A stretch of 24,312 nucleotides of DNA from HyVt-560 sp964577195 (GTDB taxonomy: Bacteria; Pseudomonadota; Gammaproteobacteria; UWMA-0217), in NCBI GenBank assembly GCA_964577195.1, contig CAZNYF010000018.1, forward strand, positions 1 through 24,312, read 5' to 3'. The position numbers and the translations under genes were made by a program. A model generated the notes under the pieces. It was given only the letters and a program-made list of their open reading frames with translations, did not search any database and was not told the DNA's origin. Positions 16,200 through 23,400 of this stretch are shown in pieces (within the stretch, counting starts at the first letter, position 1; every line of letters begins with the position of its first letter).

Positions 16200-17620
16200 A
16201 ACCAATGAGTGAAGCAGGTCTGGCATGGCCTATTGCGCGAGTGCATTTTGTCGGGATCGGTGGATCCGGCATGGGTGGCATTGCAGAAGTCTTATTGAAT
16301 CTTGGCTACAGCGTCAGCGGTTCTGATCTGGCTGAAAACACAGTGACACAAAGGCTTGCCGATCTAGGCGCAAAGATTTATCTCGGTCATGAGGGCGAGC
16401 AGGTTGACGGTGCATCTGTGGTGGTCATTTCCAGCGCGGTTTCATCGAGTAATCCCGAGGTTCTGGCAGCGAACGAACAGCGTATCCCGGTGATCCCCAG
16501 GGCGGAAATGCTCGCGGAGCTAATGCGTTTTCAGGAAGGTATTGCGGTTGCCGGTACACACGGTAAAACCACCACAACCAGCCTGATTGCCAGCGTACTT
16601 GCCGAGGGTGATCTTGATCCAACTTATATAATTGGTGGGCGTTTAAATAGTTCGGCAAGCCATTCAAAATTAGGTAATGGTCGCTACCTTGTTGCTGAAG
16701 CAGATGAAAGTGATGCCTCCTTTTTGTATCTGCAACCGATGCTTTCCGTCGTCACCAATATTGATGCTGATCATCTTTCTACCTACCAAGGTGACTTCTC
16801 GCGCTTGAAAGAAGTCTTTGTTGAATTTCTCCATCACCTGCCTTTTTATGGGGTTGCGGTGATGTGTATTGATGATGCCGATGTGCGTGAAATCATGCCG
16901 TTAGTCACTCGTACGATGCTGACTTACGGCGAGCATAATGATGCCGATATTCAGGCGTTCAATATCCGCTACCAAGGTGCCATCAGCCGGTTTGATGTGA
17001 AGTTGCCCAAGCGTGAAAAACCATTGGCTATTACGCTCAATATGCCGGGTATTCACAATATTCAAAATGCCCTGGCAGCAATTGCTGTAGCAACCCAGCT
17101 AGGTTTGCCGGATGCAGTGATTCAGTCTGCGCTGGAAAAATTCGAGGGTGTTGGTAGACGCTTTGAAATTGCAGGTGACTTTAAAACCTCTAAAGGATTG
17201 ATCACGTTAGTCGATGACTACGGCCATCATCCGGTAGAAATTGCAGCGACGCTAACGGCTGTGAAAAATGCCTGGCCGAAGCGCCGTTGTGTATTGATCT
17301 TTCAGCCGCATCGCTATACCCGTACAAGAGACCTGTTTGAAGATTTCTCTCAGGTGCTCTCGGATGCCGATGTGCTTTTAATGCTGGATATTTACTCTGC
17401 CAATGAAGAGCCGATTGCAGGTGCCGATGGGCGTTCTTTATGTCGAGCGATTCGAGCACGCGGCAAGGTTGATCCCATTTTTATAGAAGATTCAAGCGGA
17501 CTTGCCGAAGCGCTGATGGCCATTATTGATGAAGGTGACGTGGTGCTCACCCAGGGCGCAGGCGATGTTGGCAAGCTGTCCCAACAGTTGGTTGAACGAC
17601 TTCAGGGAGGTGAGCTGTGA
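16196..17620 (+). CDS. murC: UDP-N-acetylmuramate:L-alanine ligase MurC
   Basis: MurC starts the stem peptide by adding L-alanine to UDP-MurNAc. It has 474 residues. The N-terminal domain has GIGGSGMGGIAEVL (20-33), the P-loop is GTHGKTTTTS (120-129), followed by EADESDASFL and TNIDADHL, and the C-terminal domain has VDDYGHHPVEI and FQPHRYTRTRDL, all standard for MurC. AGGAGG (16183-16188) lies 7 nt before the ATG at 16196, which favours it over the in-frame ATG at 16205. MurC is the first ligase of the path but is encoded after the other three, the usual dcw arrangement. It overlaps murG by 4 nt and ddlB by 4 nt (GTGA). Confidence 0.97.
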   Translation: MKPMSEAGLAWPIARVHFVGIGGSGMGGIAEVLLNLGYSVSGSDLAENTVTQRLADLGAKIYLGHEGEQVDGASVVVISSAVSSSNPEVLAANEQRIPVIPRAEMLAELMRFQEGIAVAGTHGKTTTTSLIASVLAEGDLDPTYIIGGRLNSSASHSKLGNGRYLVAEADESDASFLYLQPMLSVVTNIDADHLSTYQGDFSRLKEVFVEFLHHLPFYGVAVMCIDDADVREIMPLVTRTMLTYGEHNDADIQAFNIRYQGAISRFDVKLPKREKPLAITLNMPGIHNIQNALAAIAVATQLGLPDAVIQSALEKFEGVGRRFEIAGDFKTSKGLITLVDDYGHHPVEIAATLTAVKNAWPKRRCVLIFQPHRYTRTRDLFEDFSQVLSDADVLLMLDIYSANEEPIAGADGRSLCRAIRARGKVDPIFIEDSSGLAEALMAIIDEGDVVLTQGAGDVGKLSQQLVERLQGGEL

Positions 17621-18549
17621 TCGCTGCTAATGATTTCGGTCGCGTAGCCGTGTTGATGGGTGGCTGGTCCGCTGAGCGCGAGGTTTCTCTGCGTAGTGGT
17701 AACGAAGTTTTATCCGCATTGAAAACCAGCGGTGTCGATGCACATAAAATAGATGTTGATCGAGATATCGCCTCGCTGTTACTCAGCGATAACTTTGATC
17801 GTGCTTTCAATGTCCTGCATGGGCCAGGTGGTGAAGATGGCGTTATTCAGGGACTGCTTGATGTCATAGGTTTGCCATACACCGGTAGCGGTGTGAAGGC
17901 TTCAGCAATCACCATGGATAAGATTGTCAGCAAGCGTATCTGGCGCTCGGCTGGGTTTCCCACCCCTGCTTTTAAACGTCTGACAGAGCGTAGTGACTGG
18001 TCTGCTGTGGTTTCTGAATTGGGATTACCACTCATTGTGAAACCTGTAAGCGAAGGGTCGAGCTTTGGCATGAGCGTAGTGGAATCTGAAGCCCAGCTTC
18101 CCGGCGCATGGGGACTGGCAGCGCAATATGCTGATGATGTCTTTGCCGAGCAGTGGATTGATGGTGAGGAATACACTGTGGCGATTTTGGGTGATGAGGC
18201 TTTGCCTGCGATCAAGCTAATCACGCCACATCGTTTCTATGATTACTCGGCTAAGTATGAAGTTGAAGATACGCAATATATTTGTCCTTGCGGATTATCT
18301 GATGCCGATGAAGCGGCCCTTGCCGAGTTGAGTTTGTCTGCTTTCCGAGTGCTGGATGCCAGCGGTTGGGGCAGGGTCGATTTGATGCGCGATGCTAATG
18401 GTGAGTTTTTTCTCATCGAGGTGAACACTGTGCCGGGTATGACCAGTCATAGTCTGGTACCCAAAGCCGCGAAACATGCAGGTATTAATTTCCCTGAGCT
18501 GGTTAAACGAATTCTTGCAACAACGTTGGAGGATCAAACGAATGGCTAA
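17617..18549 (+). CDS. ddlB: D-alanine--D-alanine ligase DdlB
   Basis: Ddl joins two D-alanines with ATP to supply MurF. It has 310 residues with the ATP-grasp fold. The conserved blocks are GGWSAEREVSLRSG (15-28), HGPGGEDGVIQGLLD (68-82), VKPVSEGSSFGMSVV (141-155), YDYSAKYE and GWGRVDLM. EVNTVPGMTSHSLVP follows, carrying the metal-binding Glu and Asn. The start is GTG at 17617, overlapping the murC TGA; GGGAGG lies a few bases upstream, and no ATG fits the family's N-terminus. The end overlaps ftsQ by 8 nt. The dcw location points to the DdlB form; the Tyr of the YDYSAKY loop fits D-Ala rather than D-lactate specificity. Confidence 0.97.
   Translation: MIAANDFGRVAVLMGGWSAEREVSLRSGNEVLSALKTSGVDAHKIDVDRDIASLLLSDNFDRAFNVLHGPGGEDGVIQGLLDVIGLPYTGSGVKASAITMDKIVSKRIWRSAGFPTPAFKRLTERSDWSAVVSELGLPLIVKPVSEGSSFGMSVVESEAQLPGAWGLAAQYADDVFAEQWIDGEEYTVAILGDEALPAIKLITPHRFYDYSAKYEVEDTQYICPCGLSDADEAALAELSLSAFRVLDASGWGRVDLMRDANGEFFLIEVNTVPGMTSHSLVPKAAKHAGINFPELVKRILATTLEDQTNG
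18528..18533 (+). promoter_or_regulatory. Ribosome binding site of ftsQ
   Basis: GGAGGA inside the ddlB 3' end lies 8 nt before the ATG at 18542. It sets the ftsQ start there and not at the longer in-frame start 66 nt upstream, whose extra residues fall within ddlB and do not look like FtsQ. Confidence 0.7.
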
Positions 18550-19354
18550 AACAGCGAAACGCAATAAGGTGAATCATCGCAATCAAAGGCGCAGCGGCGT
18601 CTCTCTTAACTGGGATTCAGCTTGGCATACGGTGCGACCTTTGATGGTTTTGTCACTGCTGGCGGCAATCGCTTATGGAAGTTGGCAGACCTACCAATGG
18701 TTGATGAAACCCACGACGCTGCCAATTCGTCATGTACAGGTAGAAGGCGATCTCTCTCACGTAGATCCGCAACAGTTGCAAGCGCAGATCAAAACACAGG
18801 TTTCCGGCGGATTTTTCAGTTTGGATATTGAAAAGATCATGCGTGAGCTGAAGACCAATGAATGGGTTTATGACGTCTCCCTGCGCAGGCTTTGGCCGAA
18901 TCGCTTATTGATTACGATTGAAGAACAGCGACCTATCGCGCGCTGGAGTGAGGGCTTTTTACTGAATCAATACGGCGAGGTGTTTGCTGCCAGCGGGGGT
19001 TATTTGCCCGACGCTTTACCTGTGATCAGTGGTGAAGCCGGCCGAGAGACCGATTTGATTCTTTTCTTTAATCAGGCGGATCAGCTTTTACATCCGTTGG
19101 ATTTGAAAATGGTTGAACTCAAAGAAGATGCCAGGGGTGATCAGCGGCTGTTGCTGGATAGTGGCATCGAGCTGGCATTAGGCCGAAAAAACAGAATGCA
19201 GAGGCTGGAACGATTTGCTTCTGCTTATGGAAAAACACTACGTCCTTTCATGGAACGAATTGAAGCATTGGACCTTCGTTATGCCAACGGGTTTGCGGTT
19301 CGCTGGAACCACGATCCTCAGCAATACGCAGAAACCCAATTTAACAGGATCTAA
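18542..19354 (+). CDS. ftsQ: Cell division protein FtsQ
   Basis: FtsQ is a bitopic membrane protein that bridges early and late divisome parts through the FtsQ-FtsL-FtsB complex. It has 270 residues: a basic cytoplasmic tail (1-30, many Lys/Arg), one membrane helix (~33-48), and a periplasmic POTRA domain (~60-129; LPIRHVQVEGD at 60-70, WVYDVSLRRLWPNRLLITI at 108-126), then the FtsQ beta domain with LNQYGEVF and VISG. The start is fixed by GGAGGA 8 nt upstream; it overlaps ddlB by 8 nt, in another frame. Four bases separate it from ftsA. Sequence conservation of FtsQ is modest; the POTRA motif and the position make the call firm. Confidence 0.95.
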   Translation: MAKTAKRNKVNHRNQRRSGVSLNWDSAWHTVRPLMVLSLLAAIAYGSWQTYQWLMKPTTLPIRHVQVEGDLSHVDPQQLQAQIKTQVSGGFFSLDIEKIMRELKTNEWVYDVSLRRLWPNRLLITIEEQRPIARWSEGFLLNQYGEVFAASGGYLPDALPVISGEAGRETDLILFFNQADQLLHPLDLKMVELKEDARGDQRLLLDSGIELALGRKNRMQRLERFASAYGKTLRPFMERIEALDLRYANGFAVRWNHDPQQYAETQFNRI

Positions 19355-19358
19355 GTTA

Positions 19359-20585
19359 ATGACTAAAAAAACTCAGAACGAAATGATTGTTGGATTAGAT
19401 ATTGGTACCACCAAGGTCGTCGCGATTATTGCGGAAATTGATGAGGCGGGAGAGCTTGAGGTGATTGGTTTGGGCTCGCATGCATCGCGCGGTATGAAGA
19501 AAGGCGTGGTCGTGGATATCGAGTCAACTGTCCAATCCATTCAGCGTGCAGTTGAAGAAGCAGAATTGATGGCGGATTGTCAGGTTCATAGCGTCTATGC
19601 CGGTATTGCGGGGAATCATATTAAAGGCTGGAACTCTAGCGGAATGGTTGCCATCAGGGACAAGGATGAGGTGTCAATCGGTGATGTGGAGCGCGTTGTG
19701 GATGCAGCTCAGGCAGTGAGAATTCCGGATGAGCAGACGGTACTTCATGTGTTGCCGCAAGAATTTATCATTGATCAGCAGGAAGGTATTCGTGAGCCGG
19801 TAGGGATGTCAGGTATTCGCCTGAATGCCAAAGTGCATTTAGTCACGGCAGCCGACAGCGCGGTTCAGAATATCGAAAAGTGCATACACCGTTGTGGGCT
19901 GGAAACAGATGATGTGATTTTGGAGCCCTTGGCTTCTGCCTATGCGGTATTGACGGATGACGAAAAGGAGTTAGGTGTTTGTCTCATTGATATAGGTGGC
20001 GGTACGACGGATATCGCGGTGTTTACCGAAGGGGCAATTCGCCACACAGCAGTAATTCCAATCGCTGGTGATCAGGTGACCAATGATATTGCAGTCGCCA
20101 TTCGTACTCCAACCCAGCAGGCCGAAGACATTAAGATTCGTTACGGTGGTGCGTTACGCAAAATGGTGGCATCAGAAGAAGAATTTGAAGTGCCTGGTGT
20201 TGGTGACCGAGCGGCCTCAAGGCTATCCCGCCAAACGCTGATTAGTGTCATAGAGCCGCGTCTCGAAGAGCTGTTTATTTTGGTGCAATCAGAGTTGCGC
20301 CATGCAGGATATTTGGAGTTATTAGGTTCCGGGATTGTGTTGACCGGAGGTACCTCGAAAACTGAAGGTGCGGCAGAGTTAGCGGAAGAAATCTATCAAA
20401 TGCCGGTAAGAGTTGCGTCCCCGGCAAAAGTGAAAGGGTTAACAGAAGTGGTTAACAACCCTATTTATTCAACCGGGGTGGGGCTGTTGGTGTACGGATT
20501 GCAAAATCGTGGAAACGGATTATCAGGCAGTTATTCCGGTGATGGTGTGGTAGCGCGAGTCAGGCGTTGGTTGAGTCAGTTGTGA
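19359..20585 (+). CDS. ftsA: Cell division protein FtsA
   Basis: FtsA is the actin-like ATPase that tethers FtsZ to the membrane and recruits later division proteins. It has 408 residues. Actin-fold nucleotide motifs are visible: LDIGTTKV (13-20), DIGGGTTDIAVF (211-222) and LTGGTSKTEGA (328-338). The C-terminus, VVARVRRWLSQL, is the amphipathic membrane-targeting helix after a Gly/Ser-rich linker. I placed the start at 19359 (MTKKTQNEMIVGLDIGT), where the family begins; an open frame reaches back to 19215, but that part lies inside ftsQ and is not FtsA-like. AGGA lies 10 nt upstream. The gap to ftsZ is 46 nt, the first non-coding spacer of any size since mraZ. Confidence 0.97.
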   Translation: MTKKTQNEMIVGLDIGTTKVVAIIAEIDEAGELEVIGLGSHASRGMKKGVVVDIESTVQSIQRAVEEAELMADCQVHSVYAGIAGNHIKGWNSSGMVAIRDKDEVSIGDVERVVDAAQAVRIPDEQTVLHVLPQEFIIDQQEGIREPVGMSGIRLNAKVHLVTAADSAVQNIEKCIHRCGLETDDVILEPLASAYAVLTDDEKELGVCLIDIGGGTTDIAVFTEGAIRHTAVIPIAGDQVTNDIAVAIRTPTQQAEDIKIRYGGALRKMVASEEEFEVPGVGDRAASRLSRQTLISVIEPRLEELFILVQSELRHAGYLELLGSGIVLTGGTSKTEGAAELAEEIYQMPVRVASPAKVKGLTEVVNNPIYSTGVGLLVYGLQNRGNGLSGSYSGDGVVARVRRWLSQL

Positions 20586-20631
20586 GTAGAAATCTTTTTA
20601 TACTTTTCTTTTTATAGGAGTAGAGGTAGTC

Positions 20632-21765
20632 ATGTTTGAATTAATAGATACTTATGAGCAAGGTGCGGTAATTAAAGTTGTTGGTGTCGGCGGTGGCGGT
20701 GGTAACGCAGTTCAACATATGGTTGCAAACAAAATCGAAGGCGTTGATTTTATTTGTGCTAATACGGATGCGCAGGCGCTAAAGAACACTGAGGCGAAAA
20801 CAGTCCTGCAACTTGGGTCGAATATGACCAAGGGGTTAGGTGCCGGTGCAAATCCGGAGGTAGGTCGTCAAGCCGCTATGGAAGATCGCGAGCGTATTGA
20901 AGAGGTAATCGAAGGTGCGGATATGCTTTTTATCACTGCAGGTATGGGGGGTGGCACAGGTACAGGTGGCGCACCGGTAATCGCTGAAATCGCACGGGAT
21001 ATGGGGATTTTGACAGTTGCAGTAGTTACCCGACCTTTTCCTTTTGAGGGTGCCAAGCGATCGGCCGTTGCTGACGAAGGCATCGAAGAGCTGAGTAAAT
21101 ACGTAGATTCCTTGATTACGATTCCAAATGAAAAATTGCTCACCGTATTGGGCAAAGGCGCAACCTTAATCGATGCGTTTAAATCAGCCAACGATGTGCT
21201 GCTTGGCGCGGTGCAGGGAATAGCCGAGCTGATCACTTCTCCTGGTCTGATCAATGTTGACTTCGCGGATGTTAGAACAGTGATGTCAGAGATGGGTATG
21301 GCAATGATGGGTTCTGGTTCTGCACAAGGACAGGATAGAGCACGCGAGGCGGCAGAAATGGCGATTTCAAGCCCTCTTCTGGATGATGTAAATATTGCAG
21401 GTGCAAAAGGCATTTTAGTCAATATCACGGCTGGTATGGATTTATCAATTGGTGAGTTTGATGAGGTGGGTACCATTGTTAAGGGATTCGCTTCAGAAGA
21501 TGCAACGGTAGTGATAGGCACGGCGATTGATTCTGAAATGTCCAATGAATTTAGAGTGACCGTCGTTGCTACTGGTCTGGTTAACCAGAGTGCTGAGTCC
21601 GCTGAAGAAAAGGAAGATGCGCTGACTATGCTGTCGCGCAATAACCACGACCTTCGAAATGTCAGCGGAATTGATAAGGCGCGGGTTGATACCAGTCGAC
21701 CGGCTGATCAGTTGGATACTGAAATGCTTGATATCCCCTCGTTTTTGAGAAACCAGGCAGACTAG
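20632..21765 (+). CDS. ftsZ: Cell division GTPase FtsZ
   Basis: FtsZ is the tubulin homologue that forms the Z-ring at midcell. It has 377 residues. Features: GTP-binding GGGGGNAVQHM (20-30), the tubulin signature GGGTGTGGAPV (106-116), and the T7 loop NVDFAD (208-213), which supplies the catalytic Asp210 and Asp213 to the neighbouring subunit. A short variable linker follows, and the conserved tail LDIPSFLRNQAD (366-377) binds FtsA and ZipA. AGAGGT about 5 nt before the ATG is a good SD, with AGGAG just upstream. The 46-nt spacer after ftsA is T-rich and includes a TATACT that could be a -10, but no -35 fits. FtsZ is normally made in excess over FtsA, so extra promoters inside upstream genes are likely. 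Confidence 0.98.
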   Translation: MFELIDTYEQGAVIKVVGVGGGGGNAVQHMVANKIEGVDFICANTDAQALKNTEAKTVLQLGSNMTKGLGAGANPEVGRQAAMEDRERIEEVIEGADMLFITAGMGGGTGTGGAPVIAEIARDMGILTVAVVTRPFPFEGAKRSAVADEGIEELSKYVDSLITIPNEKLLTVLGKGATLIDAFKSANDVLLGAVQGIAELITSPGLINVDFADVRTVMSEMGMAMMGSGSAQGQDRAREAAEMAISSPLLDDVNIAGAKGILVNITAGMDLSIGEFDEVGTIVKGFASEDATVVIGTAIDSEMSNEFRVTVVATGLVNQSAESAEEKEDALTMLSRNNHDLRNVSGIDKARVDTSRPADQLDTEMLDIPSFLRNQAD

Positions 21766-21939
21766 ATGTTGTTTATTTGAGACAAAGCTTGGTTGATGTA
21801 GTGGTATTTTGGCGACAGTTGTGTAGAATGCTTAACAGTTTCGTCATAGATCTGTCTTTTCGCCTGTGCATATTTTTACCGTTATGTGATGGGCGAAGGG
21901 GCTGAGCTTCCTCAACAAAACTTAATCGAATTAAACATC
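21766..21939 (+). promoter_or_regulatory. ftsZ-lpxC spacer, possible lpxC promoter region
   Basis: This 174-nt spacer has no recognisable gene. TAGAAT (21824-21829) could be a -10 element, but no convincing -35 lies 16-18 nt upstream. The last 54 nt stay open in the lpxC frame from an ATG at 21886, but those 18 codons are not LpxC-like. No intrinsic terminator for the dcw operon is evident, so readthrough into lpxC is possible. Confidence 0.4.
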
Positions 21940-22854
21940 ATGATCCGACAACGCACGCTGAAAAACAGCATCAAGGCTACAGGCGTAGGGCTTCATACTG
22001 GCGAGAAGATTCTTCTGAATCTTCGGCCGGCACCCGTGAATACGGGTGTTGTATTTTGCCGTACCGATTTAACGCCAAATGTGGAAATTAAAGCTGTCGC
22101 TAGCGATGTCGGAGATACTTCGCTGTCTACAACGTTGGTTAAGGGCGATGTTCGAATCTCTACGATCGAGCATCTTTTGTCTGCCGCTGCTGGTTTGGGT
22201 ATCGATAATTTATACGTGGATGTCAGTGCGCCAGAAGTTCCTATTATGGATGGCAGTGCTGGACCCTTTGTTTTCTTGTTCCAGTCGGCTGGAATCGCAG
22301 AGCAAAATGCTGCCAAGCGTTTTATACGGATTAAAAAGAAAATTGAAGTGCGTCAAGGTGAGAAATGGGCAAGATTTGAACCCTTTGATGGTTTCAAGGT
22401 TGGTTTCCAGATTGATTTCGAACATCCTGCATTCTCGCCCGAGCATCAGTTTGCAGAGCTTGATCTCTCGGCAACATCATTTGTGAAAGAAATCTCTCGG
22501 GCACGAACTTTCGGTTTTATGCGTGATATTGAAATGTTACGCAGTCGTAAGCTAGCGCTTGGTGGTAATCTGGATAATGCTGTTGTGTTAGATGACTTTC
22601 GAATCCTCAATGAAGATGGCCTCCGCTACGAAGACGAATTTGTAAAACATAAAATTCTCGACGCAGTTGGCGATCTGTATTTACTTGGCCATAGTTTGAT
22701 TGGAGCGTTTCGTGGTCATAAGTCCGGTCATGAACTCAATAACATGCTACTTCGCAAATTGCTGGTTAATGAAGATGCCTGGGAAGAGGTGACTTTCGAA
22801 GATTCAGCTAAAGCCCCGATTTCTTACGTCGAAGGTTTAGAAGCCGTTATCTAG
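21940..22854 (+). CDS. lpxC: UDP-3-O-acyl-N-acetylglucosamine deacetylase LpxC
   Basis: LpxC removes the N-acetyl group from UDP-3-O-acyl-GlcNAc, the first committed step of lipid A synthesis, in the cytoplasm. It has 304 residues against 305 in E. coli. The zinc ligands are His78 (STIEHLLSA), His237 and Asp241 (VKHKILDAVGD); Glu77 and His264 (GHKSGHELNN) are the catalytic residues. The start at 21940 gives MIRQRTLKNSIKATGVGLHT, the standard family N-terminus; the ATG at 21886 would add 18 unrelated residues. No good Shine-Dalgarno sequence precedes 21940, so translation may be weak or need an upstream structure. In enterobacteria the amount of LpxC is controlled by FtsH proteolysis; the tail here (VEGLEAVI) differs from the E. 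coli one in detail. Confidence 0.97.
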   Translation: MIRQRTLKNSIKATGVGLHTGEKILLNLRPAPVNTGVVFCRTDLTPNVEIKAVASDVGDTSLSTTLVKGDVRISTIEHLLSAAAGLGIDNLYVDVSAPEVPIMDGSAGPFVFLFQSAGIAEQNAAKRFIRIKKKIEVRQGEKWARFEPFDGFKVGFQIDFEHPAFSPEHQFAELDLSATSFVKEISRARTFGFMRDIEMLRSRKLALGGNLDNAVVLDDFRILNEDGLRYEDEFVKHKILDAVGDLYLLGHSLIGAFRGHKSGHELNNMLLRKLLVNEDAWEEVTFEDSAKAPISYVEGLEAVI

Positions 22855-22883
22855 TACATTTCACCGTACTAGCGTAGATTTTT
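22851..22883 (+). terminator. Candidate terminator between convergent lpxC and dciA
   Basis: CTAGTAC (22851-22857) and GTACTAG (22866-22872) form a perfect 7-bp stem with an 8-nt loop; the lpxC TAG stop is inside the left arm. Five T (22879-22883) follow after 6 nt. The stem is not GC-rich and the T-run is offset, so this is a weak candidate. On the minus strand no T-run follows. Confidence 0.35.
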
Positions 22884-23259
22884 AGATCCTATCCAATAGT
22901 TTCCTGAGGCGGTCTCGTTCTCTAATTTGTTGTGCGCTATGTACAATCTCCACTTCCTCTTTCGGCGCGATTTCTTTTTGTGCGAGGTTTCCCTGCAAGG
23001 TCTTAATTTTGAGTTGCCAGTCATCTCTATCAGTGCTGGTGTTTAATGCATCGATGATCTGCTCCTGATAAAAGCGCAAGTTATTTGCCCAGTTTTGACC
23101 GCTGATACTGAGTGTGACCACAGCCTCGGTGACACCAGTGACATGCACCCGACGACTGAGTTTTTCCGGTAGTGATTGAGTGACAATCTGCTGTTTCTGG
23201 TTGATCTGATTTAACTGCAGATTGATAATCGGGGGGATTAGTTTTATTGATCTGTCCAT
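22882..23259 (-). CDS. dciA: DUF721 / DciA-like protein (probable replicative helicase loader)
   Basis: This 125-residue protein belongs to the DUF721 family, whose studied member DciA loads the replicative helicase DnaB in bacteria lacking DnaC or DnaI. The KH-like N-terminal domain is visible from about residue 15 to 75: LPEKLSRRVHVTGV, then VVTLSISGQNWANNLRFYQ with the typical W-x-x-x-LRF pattern. The C-terminal third is charged and probably flexible, rich in Lys, Glu and Arg (QQIRERDRLRKLL), which fits the disordered tail of DciA. It is on the minus strand, convergent with lpxC and divergent from the M23 gene. No Shine-Dalgarno sequence is obvious before the ATG (complement of 23257-23259). 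The family call is firm; the helicase role is inferred from it. Confidence 0.8.
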   Translation of the reverse strand: MDRSIKLIPPIINLQLNQINQKQQIVTQSLPEKLSRRVHVTGVTEAVVTLSISGQNWANNLRFYQEQIIDALNTSTDRDDWQLKIKTLQGNLAQKEIAPKEEVEIVHSAQQIRERDRLRKLLDRI

Positions 23260-23400
23260 ATCATTAAATTAACAATTTTTATAAAAACTAGAACTGTGTA
23301 GCAGTTTTCGGTTACTATCATCCGAATTCCTTACAACTACACCACAATTTTTGCTTTCTAGTCTATGACTTGATAGTAGAATAAATAAAATCTATCAGCC
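23260..23400. promoter_or_regulatory. Divergent promoter region between dciA and the M23 gene
   Basis: This 141-nt AT-rich spacer must carry promoters for both flanking genes. On the + strand TTGCTT (23351-23356) with TAGTAG (23374-23379), spacer 17, is a poor candidate. TGATAG (23371-23376) and CTATCA (23392-23397) could pair just before the M23 ATG. No Shine-Dalgarno sequence is visible for either gene. Confidence 0.4.

Noticed and set aside
18476..18541. N-terminal extension of ftsQ into ddlB
   Set aside because: GGAGGA at 18528-18533 and the basic N-terminus starting MAKTAKRN favour 18542.
19215..19358. N-terminal extension of ftsA
   Set aside because: The extra codons lie inside ftsQ in another frame, and FtsA proteins begin where 19359 does.
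20586..20631. Dedicated ftsZ promoter with TATACT as -10
   Set aside because: No -35-like hexamer occurs at 16-18 nt; the nearest TTG-containing hexamers are 13 or 22 nt away.
20868..21641. Long minus-strand open frame (257 codons) opposite ftsZ
   Set aside because: It is Ser/Ala/Ile-rich with no recognisable domain and mirrors the codon pattern of ftsZ; it is a shadow of the real gene.
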